DNA of 64,000 nt. Origin: Paenibacillus dendritiformis (GTDB taxonomy: Bacteria > Bacillota > Bacilli > Paenibacillales > Paenibacillaceae). Location of the stretch: contig NZ_AP025344.1 of assembly GCF_021654795.1 (NCBI RefSeq), forward strand, positions 5,394,501 through 5,458,500, in the 5' to 3' direction. Below the pieces are notes generated by a model that saw only the letters and a list, made by a program, of their open reading frames with translations, made no database searches and was not told the origin of the DNA. Below, piece after piece: positions 51,538 through 59,565 of this stretch (position 1 is the stretch's first letter; each line of letters starts with the position of its first letter). The position numbers and the translations under genes were made by a program.

Positions 51538-52026
51538 TTATGCTTCCGCGCCCGGCGCCGGATCGACCTGCACCATCGCCTGCTTGCCGCTCAATTGGAT
51601 GCCGGTCCGCTTCGTTCCTGCCGGACGCAGATCCTGCAGCAGCCGCTCGAGGATCTGCTGCGCCAGCGCGCCTTCCTTGCCCTTGATGCGGATGACGAGC
51701 TGCACCGAATCTCCGGCGCGCAGGATCCGTTCCGCCTGGTTTTTCTTCGTCTCATAGTCATGATCCTCGATCTGCGGCGTCAGGCGAATCTCCTTCACCT
51801 TCGGCTGGCGCTCCGCCTTGCGGGCCTGCTGCGCCTCCTGCTTGGCCGCTCCCGCTCCGATCAGCTTGCAGGGAGGCGGACTGCTCATCAGCGACAGGCA
51901 GACGAGATCCACCTTCAGCTTTTTCGCCAGCGCGAGCGCCTCCGAGGTCGGCACGACGCCGAGCTTTTCCCCGTTCAGACCGGTCAATTCGACTTCGGCA
52001 GCCCGTATCTTCTCGTTCTTAATCAT
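51538..52026 (-). CDS. Truncated IF-3 paralogue
   Basis: 162 residues with both IF-3 domains. The N domain has MIKNEKIRAAEVELTGLNGE, LGVVPTSEALALAKKLKVDL and VCLSLMSSPPPCKLI. The C domain has VKEIRLTPQIEDHDYETKKN, AERILRAGDSVQLVIRIKGKE and LEDLL-like LERLLQDL. It differs clearly from the housekeeping InfC pattern (usually VxPxAxPPVCKIMDYGKYR; here SSPPPCKLIGAGAAKQE) and is not next to rpmI-rplT. GGAGG precedes the ATG. It is probably a second, specialised initiation factor or ribosome-associated protein. Confidence 0.9.
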   Translation of the reverse strand: MIKNEKIRAAEVELTGLNGEKLGVVPTSEALALAKKLKVDLVCLSLMSSPPPCKLIGAGAAKQEAQQARKAERQPKVKEIRLTPQIEDHDYETKKNQAERILRAGDSVQLVIRIKGKEGALAQQILERLLQDLRPAGTKRTGIQLSGKQAMVQVDPAPGAEA

Positions 52027-52089
52027 TGTGAATCCTCCTGCCCATTCGCTATAATGAACCCATATTACTGCTTGGAAGGAGATATATCA

Positions 52090-52422
52090 ATGTCTCGCAA
52101 AGAAATCGAAGAACAGATTATCCGCAACTATGAACGGGACGAGCAGATGATGATCCTCGTATTCGCCCAGTGGTGCGTCAATCATGACCTTGATCCGGCC
52201 GAGCTCTATCAGCGGGCCTATCCGCGGCAGGGCGCCAATCCGGCGCTGCAGCAGGCCATCGGGCTCACGGTTCCGAAGGAAGAGGCCGGCGACATTCCGG
52301 ACGACACGGTGCTCGGCGTCCTGTCGCTCTACGGCAACGATGATCTGGCCTTCGTCGTGACGGAGGCGATCAAGACTCGGGCGGCACGCGCCAAGGCCGC
52401 CGGCGGGAACGAAGCCTCCTGA
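52090..52422 (+). CDS. Conserved hypothetical protein
   Basis: 110 residues, acidic and mostly helical (MSRKEIEEQIIRNYERDEQMM, VFAQWCVNHDLDPAELYQRA). A good ribosome binding site (GGAAGGAG) and normal codon use support it. It is divergent from the IF-3 paralogue with a 63-bp gap, so they may share control. No domain recognised. Confidence 0.78.
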   Translation: MSRKEIEEQIIRNYERDEQMMILVFAQWCVNHDLDPAELYQRAYPRQGANPALQQAIGLTVPKEEAGDIPDDTVLGVLSLYGNDDLAFVVTEAIKTRAARAKAAGGNEAS

Positions 52423-52475
52423 CGGACCCGGGACGCGGCCAGCCTCCCGCCGATTCGCGCGGCTAACGCCAGACG

Positions 52476-52615
52476 CAGCAGGAGTCTCACAGGCGTCTGC
52501 GGGTACTGACCAGCAGGAGTCTGACAAGCATCTGCGGGTACTGACCAGCAGGAGTCAGACAAGCATCTGCGGGTACTGACCAGCAGGAGTCAGACGATCG
52601 CCTGGGCGTACTGAC
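52476..52615 (+). repeat. Four 35-bp tandem repeats
   Basis: Units begin at 52476, 52511, 52546 and 52581 with CAGCAGGAGTC and end in the GTACTGAC. Units 2 and 3 differ by one base; unit 4 is the most diverged. There are no spacers, so this is not a CRISPR. The gap 52423-52763 has no other gene I can support. Confidence 0.93.
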
Positions 52616-52763
52616 GCCCGCTGTAGAGCACCTCTCTCCCCGCCAAGCCCATCAGAAGAGACGAATTTTTTCAAAAAAACAGGAAATATGCGAAGCCGAC
52701 CCGAAGTAAATGAAGGAGATAAAGATAGAGCAGTCTGTCGCATCAAAGGAGCACAAAACGATT

Positions 52764-53228
52764 ATGCAGATTCGAAAATGGAACACGGAGGAGAAGCCTC
52801 CGATGGAATTGCTGCTGCTGGCAGACCCGTCGACGGACCTCGTGCAGGAGTATCTCGGGCGGGGAACCTGCTTCGTTGCGGAACAGGACGGGGAAGTCGT
52901 CGGCGTCTATGTGCTGCTGCCGACCCGGCCAAGCACAATTGAGCTGGTCAACGTCGCCGTCGCGGAGAGTCACCAGGGACAGGGCATCGGCAAGCGGCTC
53001 GTCCTTCACGCGGTCGAGACCGCCAAGGCGCTCGGTTACCAGACGATAGAAGTAGGTACCGGCAGCACCAGCATAAGCCAGCTCGCGCTCTACCAGAAAT
53101 GCGGGTTCCGGATGACGGGCATCGACCGCGATTTCTTCGTTCGCCATTATGACGAGGAAATCTACGAGAACGGCATGCTGCTGCGGGATATGGTGCGTCT
53201 GGCGCAAGATGTGCAGCCATTGAAATGA
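52764..53228 (+). CDS. GNAT-family N-acetyltransferase
   Basis: 154 residues. The acetyl-CoA loop is VAVAESHQGQGIGKRLVLHAV, preceded by FVAEQDGEVVGVYVLLPT; LALYQKCGFRMTGID is the typical C-terminal motif. I prefer the ATG at 52764, with AAAGGAG upstream although spacing is long; an ATG at 52710 is also in frame. Substrate unknown. Confidence 0.88.
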   Translation: MQIRKWNTEEKPPMELLLLADPSTDLVQEYLGRGTCFVAEQDGEVVGVYVLLPTRPSTIELVNVAVAESHQGQGIGKRLVLHAVETAKALGYQTIEVGTGSTSISQLALYQKCGFRMTGIDRDFFVRHYDEEIYENGMLLRDMVRLAQDVQPLK

Positions 53229-53375
53229 GAACAGGATGTCCATGGTACGAGTCGCCTGGCCCAGCGGTAAAAGAATGCAGCCACTGCCACCCTGTCTGAT
53301 CGCCTCGCCGTGGCCAGCCAAAGCCGAACTGGTCAAGATGCCGTAACCGCAGTATAATCAACGTAAGAGACGAAG

Positions 53376-53422
53376 AACGTCCCGATCCTTTCCACGCGAA
53401 GGGAATCGGGGCGTTTTTATTT
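53376..53422 (+). terminator. Terminator of the GNAT gene
   Basis: AACGTCCCGAT (53376-53386) pairs with ATCGGGGCGTT (53405-53415), then TTTTATTTT. Confidence 0.82.
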
Positions 53423-53441
53423 TGTCGAAGGAGGCGGTAGG

Positions 53442-54110
53442 GTGAGTTTTGAAGAAGCGCATGCATCGTTTATCCGGCACCACTTGCAGAGAAGAACGGG
53501 TGAACGAAAGGGACGGCTGGAGCGGGGACACCGTGACGCAGAGAAGCTGTTTTGCCGCAACGTATGGTGGCCGCTTCGGGGCAGCTTTGACCAGCTGCAT
53601 CCGGAATATGAAGTGCTTGATTGGCGGGGCCTGTCCTATTTCTGCGATTTCGCCTGGCTGTCCCCGCATGTCAAGCTGATCATCGAGATCAAAGGCTTCG
53701 TTCCCCATGTCCGAAACATGGATAGGCAGAAGTACTGCAATGAACTGAACCGGGAGACGTTTTTGTCCGCTGTCGGGTTCCAAGTCATCTCCTTCGCTTA
53801 TGACGACGTCGCTGACCGTCCCGAACTGGGCATGACGCTGCTCCGCATGGTAATGAGCCGCTATCACGCAGACTCCGCGCCTGTCGGCCTGCATAGTCTG
53901 GCGGAACGGGAAACTATCCGGCTCGCCTGCACCCTCGGCCGTCCGCTCCGCCCCATCGACGTGGAGAGACATTTACGCGTAAACCATCGCAAAGCGGTGG
54001 GAACGCTGCAGTCGCTATGTGACAAGGGATGGTTTACGCCTGTCACCAGGGGGGCGGGGAAATACGTTGTGCGTTATGAGCTTAGGGCGGGTGCGCTAGA
54101 CTATTTGTAG
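53442..54110 (+). CDS. DUF559/Vsr-like PD-(D/E)XK nuclease with winged-helix C terminus
   Basis: 222 residues. The region LSYFCDFAWLSPHVKLIIEIKGFVPH with NELNRETFLSAVGFQVISFAYDDV has the D...ExK core and layout of very-short-patch-repair/DUF559-type endonucleases. The final 70 residues (RPIDVERHLRVNHRKAVGTLQSLCDKGWFTPV) form a winged helix. The start is GTG behind AAGGAGG. It stands alone, with no methylase or restriction partner. A role in DNA repair or defence is inference. Confidence 0.8.
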   Translation: MSFEEAHASFIRHHLQRRTGERKGRLERGHRDAEKLFCRNVWWPLRGSFDQLHPEYEVLDWRGLSYFCDFAWLSPHVKLIIEIKGFVPHVRNMDRQKYCNELNRETFLSAVGFQVISFAYDDVADRPELGMTLLRMVMSRYHADSAPVGLHSLAERETIRLACTLGRPLRPIDVERHLRVNHRKAVGTLQSLCDKGWFTPVTRGAGKYVVRYELRAGALDYL

Positions 54111-54111
54111 A

Positions 54112-54300
54112 AAATGCTGCAATTTTACATCATTTCTGATCGGCGATATGCAGCTCTGGAGGATTCCTGCAAAAATACATCATTTTCGCGCTTAAATAGG
54201 AGCAGTGCCAGTCAGAGCGTGAAAATCCTGCATCCCTGCAGGATTTTTCCTCTATTCGGTGTTTTCTAGTGAAAAATACTGTATTTTTGCAGCTTTGGTC
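54112..54300. repeat. CTGCA-type intergenic repeat cluster
   Basis: AAATGCTGCAATTTTACATC, GATTCCTGCAAAAATACATC, AATCCTGCATCCCTGCAGGATTT and AAAATACTGTATTTTTGCAG are close variants of the same blocks as at 3.4-4.2, 37.9 and 49.6 kb. Confidence 0.65.
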
Positions 54301-54420
54301 AGCCGGGGAGAGGCGAAATGTAGGCGAAATGTAGGCGAGATGGATTATGAGCGGGATAGATGCTCGCGAAGGTGGAAGCATGAGGGTACGGGTAAATGAA
54401 AATGCGGCTGTACAAGGTAC

Positions 54421-54540
54421 AGGTGTACGGTGAAGGCAGTTGTACGAGTTACAGTGTCCGTGAAAGCGGATGTACTAGGTAATGTCTACTTGAAGGCAGA
54501 TGTACGAGTTACAGTGTACGTGAAAGCGGATGTACAAGGT
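54421..54540 (+). repeat. Two 60-bp tandem repeats
   Basis: 54421-54480 and 54481-54540 are in register, sharing TGAAGGCAG-TGTACGAGTT, ACAGTGT and GTGAAAGCGGATGTAC; each unit contains two related 30-bp halves. Weaker copies extend upstream from about 54390. Confidence 0.82.
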
Positions 54541-54630
54541 ACCAGTACACAAGGCATGAAAATGATGCCGGGAGACCGTATCGCCAACTGCGATGCGGTC
54601 TCCCCCCTTCTCGCATCCCCGCTAGTCGGC

Positions 54631-56946
54631 TTAAAACAGCGAGAATCGGTTCGGCACCACATGGTCGTGCAGCAAATAGGTCCAGGTCGATTGCTGTGGC
54701 GGCGCACCCTCCAGCCCGATCTCCCGAGCGACATCTTGCCAGGCGTCCGGCCCGGTCTCATCGAGCGCGCGCAGCTCCTGCCGAATGCCGTCCTCGATGA
54801 GATGCGGCAAGTCCGCGAAGGCCCGAATAAGCCGCTGATGGTACTGATCCAGCGGATCCTGACGGCTCAATCCCTCCAGATGGAGCCCTTCCCTTACCGC
54901 GGACACATAATCCACATAATCGGACCAACGACGATCGATGTTCAGCAAGGTCACCCGTTTCTCCAGGCGGCACACCCGCTCTGCGCCCCACCGCCGGCAC
55001 ATGCGCTCACGCCGCTCCGCATCTTCAGCCAGCTTCAGCGACGGCTGCGCCTCCTCCATCAGCACATCTCGGCGCCAGGCCGCGATAATGCGCCGCTGCT
55101 GCTCCAGCACATCGGCGTAGCGGTTCAACATGCGGCGCCGCTCCGCATTCCGTCCTTCCGCCACCCGCTGAATATGGGCGAGCAGGCGGTGGACGGCAGC
55201 CGCTCGCAGCGGCTTGTCCGGAGCAGCAGACTTCCACCGTTCCGGGAACGGATACACTCGGCCGTAGCGATGCAGCAGCGAATCCTCCAGGCTGAGGAAG
55301 AAGCGGGACATCCCCGGATCTCCCTGCCTGCCCGAGCGCCCCCGGAGCTGATCGTCGAGGCGGCGGCTATCATGCAGATTGGTGCCGATGACGTACAGGC
55401 CCCCAAGCTGCGCGATCTGGGCATATTGGGCGGGATCCCCGCCGCCGAGCACGATGTCGACGCCCCGGCCGGCCATGTTCGTCGAGATGGTGACCGCGCC
55501 CCAGGTCCCTGCCCGCGCGATCAGCTCCGCCTCCTCCGCGTCATGCTTCGCATTCAGCACGCAGCAGGGCACGCCCGCCTGCTCCAAATCGCGTGCCAGC
55601 CGCTCCGATTCCGCCACGCTTGCCGTTCCGGCGAGAATCGGCCGCCCCGTCCGGTGGACCGAGGCGATCTCGGCCAGCAGCGCCCGCTGCTTGCCCCGCA
55701 AGCTCGGAAAGACGAGCGGGGGCTCATCCTGCCTCCGGCATGGCCGATTCGGAGGAATGACGGCCACCTCCAACTGATAGGTGTCCCGCAGTTCGTCCGC
55801 CGCGGAGCGGACGGTGCCCGACATGCCGCAGATCAACGGATAGAGGCTCAGCAAATGCTGCAGCGTAATCATGCCGAGAATGCGGCCGCCGGGCTGCGGC
55901 GCCACGCCCTCCTTCGCCTCTACGGCCGACTGCACCCCGTCCGGCCACCGGCGTTTGTCTACAATGCGGCCGGTGAATTCGTCAACGAGCTCGACCCGCC
56001 CCTCCCGGACGATGTAATCGACATCGCGCCGCAGCAGCGCTTCCGCGTGAAGCGCGTGGTGCAGACCCGCGAGCAGGCCGGACTGTTCCGGATCATACAG
56101 GCTGCCGCATCCGAGGAGCGCTTCCGCCCGTTCCGCCCCCATCTCCGTCAAATAGACCTGCCCGCCGGCGTCATCCACATCATAATCAAGCCCCGGCCGC
56201 AGCCGCTTCGCCAAGGCCGCCATTCTCTCCGCCTCGGCCCGGTACCCGGGCGGCTTCCCCTCGCCCGCGACGACGAGCGGCACTCTTGCCTCATCGATCA
56301 GGATGGAATCGGCCTCGTCGATCAGCGCCAGATGGAAGGGGCGCTGCACCAGCGACTCCGAATCCATGCAGAGACCGTCCCGCAAATAATCGAAGCCCGC
56401 CTCCTTCGCCGTCACATACGTCACATCCGCCGCATAAGCCGCCCTGCGTTCGGCGGAAGACATTCCCTCGCGGACACAACCTGCCGTAAGGCCGAGGTAT
56501 TCGTACACCGGTCCCATCCACGCGGCATCCCGGCCCGCCAAATAATCATTGAACGTCATGATATGCACGCCCTTGCCAGATAAGGCATGCAGACAGGCCG
56601 GAAGCACGGCGGCCAAGGTCTTCCCTTCCCCGGTCTGCATCTCGGCCAGCTTCCCGTCATGCAGGGCCAGGCCGGCAAGAAGCTGGACATCGTACAAGCG
56701 GATATTCAGCATGCGCCGCACCGCCTCGTTCGTCAGGGCGTATGATTCGATGAGGAGCTCATCAGCGCAGGCTCCGCTCCTTGCCGCTTGAAGCAGCCGG
56801 CACCCCCTCTCCCGAAGCCGGGCATCCGCCTCCTGTTCCAAGGAGAGAGCGCGTATCGCCTGGAGGCGTTCCGCGTAAGGCTTGAGCTTCCGGAACTGGA
56901 GCTCGCGCTCCAATCGGTTCCGCAAGCGATAATAAATAGATTCCAT
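54631..56946 (-). CDS. secA2: SecA2-type accessory preprotein translocase ATPase
   Basis: 771 residues, shorter than housekeeping SecA (about 840) and lacking its C-terminal zinc-binding tail. Motifs: Walker A QTGEGKT (104-110), LALIDEADSILIDEARVPL (DEAD at 210-213), VDEFTGRI, STNMAGRGVDIVLGGG, RGRSGRQGDPG. GGGAGG precedes the ATG at 56946. The protein should drive export of a subset of proteins with SecYEG; no SecY2 or Asp genes are nearby. Assignment as SecA2 rests on length, missing tail and location away from prfB. Confidence 0.9.
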   Translation of the reverse strand: MESIYYRLRNRLERELQFRKLKPYAERLQAIRALSLEQEADARLRERGCRLLQAARSGACADELLIESYALTNEAVRRMLNIRLYDVQLLAGLALHDGKLAEMQTGEGKTLAAVLPACLHALSGKGVHIMTFNDYLAGRDAAWMGPVYEYLGLTAGCVREGMSSAERRAAYAADVTYVTAKEAGFDYLRDGLCMDSESLVQRPFHLALIDEADSILIDEARVPLVVAGEGKPPGYRAEAERMAALAKRLRPGLDYDVDDAGGQVYLTEMGAERAEALLGCGSLYDPEQSGLLAGLHHALHAEALLRRDVDYIVREGRVELVDEFTGRIVDKRRWPDGVQSAVEAKEGVAPQPGGRILGMITLQHLLSLYPLICGMSGTVRSAADELRDTYQLEVAVIPPNRPCRRQDEPPLVFPSLRGKQRALLAEIASVHRTGRPILAGTASVAESERLARDLEQAGVPCCVLNAKHDAEEAELIARAGTWGAVTISTNMAGRGVDIVLGGGDPAQYAQIAQLGGLYVIGTNLHDSRRLDDQLRGRSGRQGDPGMSRFFLSLEDSLLHRYGRVYPFPERWKSAAPDKPLRAAAVHRLLAHIQRVAEGRNAERRRMLNRYADVLEQQRRIIAAWRRDVLMEEAQPSLKLAEDAERRERMCRRWGAERVCRLEKRVTLLNIDRRWSDYVDYVSAVREGLHLEGLSRQDPLDQYHQRLIRAFADLPHLIEDGIRQELRALDETGPDAWQDVAREIGLEGAPPQQSTWTYLLHDHVVPNRFSLF

Positions 56947-57416
56947 GGAAAACCTCCCTTGTCTGTACGATTCACCGTATCGGTAGAATCGGAATATCGT
57001 GCGACAAGACCGTTTTCCGGATCTTTGATTATTCGAAGCCATATAACCCGCAGCGCGCTCATTCGGCTCACATACCGCAGGGATTGCACCCCATGGTTGC
57101 GAAGCACGGCCTGCGGCCGGAAAAGCATAATCGACAAGGACAGCATTTCTTCGCGCTGAGCCGTATTCTCCACCAGCAGCTGGACGCAGAGCGGCACTCG
57201 GGTTCCCATCTTTTCCAGACAGCGTGAAAAGATGCCGGCCACTCCGAACAGCCCCGCCGCTGCGGCGGCCATCCAGAGCAGCACCCGAACGGCAGCGCCC
57301 GTCACCCCCTGCCGAATCTCCGTTTCCCTTGGATACACCCGCACCCGTAGCCACAGCCGCACCCGCAGCCACAGCCGCTGCCGCTGCTGCGAACCGTTCT
57401 TCCCCAAGTCCTCCAT
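56733..57416 (-). CDS. Hypothetical membrane-anchored protein upstream of secA2
   Basis: About 227 residues. A repetitive basic start (RLWLRVRLWLRVRV) precedes one transmembrane helix (LLWMAAAAAGLFGVAGIF) and a segment VPLCVQLLVENTAQREEMLS. AAGGA lies 9 bases before the ATG at 57416. The last 70 codons overlap secA2 in another frame, which is unusual, so the gene may be frameshifted near its end or be partly spurious. No family recognised. Confidence 0.4.
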   Translation of the reverse strand: MEDLGKNGSQQRQRLWLRVRLWLRVRVYPRETEIRQGVTGAAVRVLLWMAAAAAGLFGVAGIFSRCLEKMGTRVPLCVQLLVENTAQREEMLSLSIMLFRPQAVLRNHGVQSLRYVSRMSALRVIWLRIIKDPENGLVARYSDSTDTVNRTDKGGFPWNLFIIACGTDWSASSSSGSSSLTRNASRRYALSPWNRRRMPGFGRGGAGCFKRQGAEPALMSSSSNHTP

Positions 57417-57530
57417 AGGCTCCATTCCTTCTCTTCCCCAGGTTAAGTATTTTATAGGTATGTACGGAAAAAGGAGCCCTCCGTTCCATCACGAAAGACT
57501 CCCCACCATCTAACTCACATCTATCCAAAA

Positions 57531-57995
57531 CTATTGCTTCAAGGCCGTCCCCTGAACGAGGCTGTTCACAAAATTCCTTCCGAACGCCCGGCACAATTCT
57601 TTGTCCGAGTCGGACGGGGTCAGCTCGACTTTCAAGCCGTCCTGCACGATCTCGCTCCCCAACTCCCGCAGCCGATCAATCAGAATATCGACCGCTTTGC
57701 CCACCTGGGCATAGCATGAATCGCATGAACCGAACACGGCCGCTTTGGTGCCGCGCAGATCAAGGTCTTCCATATCATCGTAAAAATCGAGAAATTCGTA
57801 CGGCAGCTCTCCATCTCCCCAAGTGTAGGCGCCAAGCAGGATTCCGTCATATCCGGCCAAGTCGGCCGCATTGGCATCCGTAACCTCCATTACAGTGAGA
57901 TCCTCTCCGGCTTCGCGAACCCCTGCCGCAATCGCATCGGCCATCTCCTCCGTATTTCCGCTCATACTGGCATATATCAACATGATCTTTGCCAT
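57531..57995 (-). CDS. Flavodoxin
   Basis: 154 residues. FMN-phosphate loop MLIYASMSGNTEEMAD, the FMN-ring loops LLGAYTWGDGELP and VFGSCDSCYAQVG, and typical acidic composition show a short-chain flavodoxin. It carries electrons and often replaces ferredoxin when iron is low. The upstream gene on the same strand has a perfect Fur box, so an iron-responsive unit is likely. Confidence 0.94.
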   Translation of the reverse strand: MAKIMLIYASMSGNTEEMADAIAAGVREAGEDLTVMEVTDANAADLAGYDGILLGAYTWGDGELPYEFLDFYDDMEDLDLRGTKAAVFGSCDSCYAQVGKAVDILIDRLRELGSEIVQDGLKVELTPSDSDKELCRAFGRNFVNSLVQGTALKQ

Positions 57996-58111
57996 TCTCT
58001 CATCCCATCCTTTCCTTATCTCGACCCATAATCACCCCGGCATCGCCAACGGCGCTATGGGAAATCGTATCGTCAAAGCGAGCAAATCCCCTTTTCCTGC
58101 AAAAAACTGGC

Positions 58112-58789
58112 TTAGTGATACAGGCCGCTGCCCGCCGGCCCCTCATTCATGACCCCGAGCATCAAGCGCACAAAATCAAGCGAAGAATGATAATGCTCCT
58201 CCTTCGGGCGGAAGGCATACGCCGAGCCATTCATCAAGGCATAGATTTCGATTCGGTCCGGCAGCCGGCCAAAAGCCTTGTATGCGAAGACGAGCGCAAA
58301 TTGAACGTAGGCTCTAAACACTTGCGGCTCATCGGCAACCACATACTTCCGTATGACGAGAGACGAATCCGAGCACTCGGCAACTTGGAGCGTCATCGAC
58401 AGATCCGCGCCCAAGTCCACAGCTTGGACGTTCAGCTTCTCCCCGAGCAGCAGCGCGTGCCCGGGGGTTTCCCCGGTCAAGTATGCATGCAAAAAGTGAA
58501 ATACCGAACGCTTGATTCGCAAATAATGCTGTTCCGACGGGAAACGCTCCCGCTCCGGCGTCCAATAGCTCTCCATATCGCCCAGGACGGAAGCGGCCGT
58601 TCTTGCCTCGGGAGCACGTGAATAATACGCATGTACGATCTGATTGACCGACGCTTGCGCCGCATATACCCAGCTCGATTCATGAGCATTCCGGCACTTG
58701 CGATAATAACAATGCCGGCAGCGGACGAACCGTTCGATGTCCTCATCGCTGAGCCGCTCCTTCGGCACCGGTATTCCCGGCAATGACAT
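58112..58789 (-). CDS. Fur-box-preceded protein, possible PD-(D/E)XK fold
   Basis: 225 residues. The N terminus has three close cysteines (FVRCRHCYYRKCRNAHESS), which could bind metal. The rest (KLNVQAVDLGADLSMTLQVAE, DSSLVIRKYVV, FAYKAFGRLPDRIEIYALMNG) is faintly like RecB-type PD-(D/E)XK proteins; I do not assign it firmly. AAGGAGG precedes the ATG at 58789. A perfect Fur box lies 30 bases upstream. Flavodoxin follows, so this may be an iron-starvation operon. Confidence 0.75.
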   Translation of the reverse strand: MSLPGIPVPKERLSDEDIERFVRCRHCYYRKCRNAHESSWVYAAQASVNQIVHAYYSRAPEARTAASVLGDMESYWTPERERFPSEQHYLRIKRSVFHFLHAYLTGETPGHALLLGEKLNVQAVDLGADLSMTLQVAECSDSSLVIRKYVVADEPQVFRAYVQFALVFAYKAFGRLPDRIEIYALMNGSAYAFRPKEEHYHSSLDFVRLMLGVMNEGPAGSGLYH

Positions 58790-58818
58790 GGGATTCCTCC
58801 TTATCTCACAACTATAGT

Positions 58819-58833
58819 TGATAATGATTATCA
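58819..58833. promoter_or_regulatory. Perfect Fur box
   Basis: TGATAATGATTATCA matches every defined position of the Bacillus Fur 7-1-7 consensus, 30 bp upstream of the start at 58789. Confidence 0.95.
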
Positions 58834-58906
58834 TTATTAATCACGACTTTATTTTATTACAACCTAAGCCTCGCTTCAACCCGCAAAATCGCAGCCTAGC
58901 TGCAGA

Positions 58907-58939
58907 CAGAAAAAAACACAGGCCGTCCGCAGCCTGTGT
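58907..58939 (-). terminator. Terminator of the GNAT gene at 58981
   Basis: ACACAGGC (58916-58923) pairs with GCCTGTGT (58932-58939); at least eight T follow on the minus strand. Confidence 0.85.
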
Positions 58940-58980
58940 CTATCCCTTCTAAGCCCCCAGGTTAACTTCACCAAGGGGGT

Positions 58981-59496
58981 TTATCGCAGCTTCTTCTCAT
59001 ATAAATTGGCGCTCCAGCCTTCTCCGGCCGCTGTCCGCACAAATGCAAAACCCGCTTCCGCATAATACTGGTTCAGGCCTTTATTTTCGGCCATGCAATC
59101 CAGCCGGAAGAACCGTTTCCCTTGGCTTTTCACATATTCCTCGGCCCACTCCAGCAGCCTGTATCCCAGCCTCATTCCGCCATATTTTCGGCTGACGACG
59201 AGCCGATGCAGGTAGCCCGCTGCCTCATGATCAAGCTCTCGCCATATCTCCGGATCGCTCCATTGAATGGCAAAGCACCCGATTCCGTCCCCGTCCGCCA
59301 AGGCAATGAACACTTCCTTCTCCCGCATGAAGCGCTCTATGTACGCAGCGGTAAACGCGTGTTCATCCCACAGCGTAATGCCGCGGCCGGCTCTCCAGCG
59401 GGCAGCTTCCACATACAGTTCTTGCAAGAGGGCAATATGCTCCGAAGCCGCCCGTTGAATCACAAGCGAGCGGGCGGCGTCATTCGCGGCGGCCAT
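58981..59496 (-). CDS. GNAT-family N-acetyltransferase
   Basis: 171 residues. LHRLVVSRKYGGMRLGYRLLEW is the acetyl-CoA-binding motif, and FRLDCMAENKGLNQYYAEAG the second GNAT signature. It is probably cotranscribed with, or lies just downstream of, the HAD phosphatase gene on the same strand. Substrate unknown. Confidence 0.88.
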   Translation of the reverse strand: MAAANDAARSLVIQRAASEHIALLQELYVEAARWRAGRGITLWDEHAFTAAYIERFMREKEVFIALADGDGIGCFAIQWSDPEIWRELDHEAAGYLHRLVVSRKYGGMRLGYRLLEWAEEYVKSQGKRFFRLDCMAENKGLNQYYAEAGFAFVRTAAGEGWSANLYEKKLR

Positions 59497-59565
59497 CTAT
59501 CGATTCGCCTCCCTTTCTGATGATAATGGAAGGGCGGATTTGTTGCGGAGAGGAACGGCATAGCC

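Noticed and set aside
52476..52615. CRISPR array
   Set aside because: Repeats are directly joined with no spacers and no cas genes are near.
54430..56583. 717-codon open frame on the plus strand
   Set aside because: Antisense to secA2 and starting inside a tandem repeat; composition is a frame shadow.
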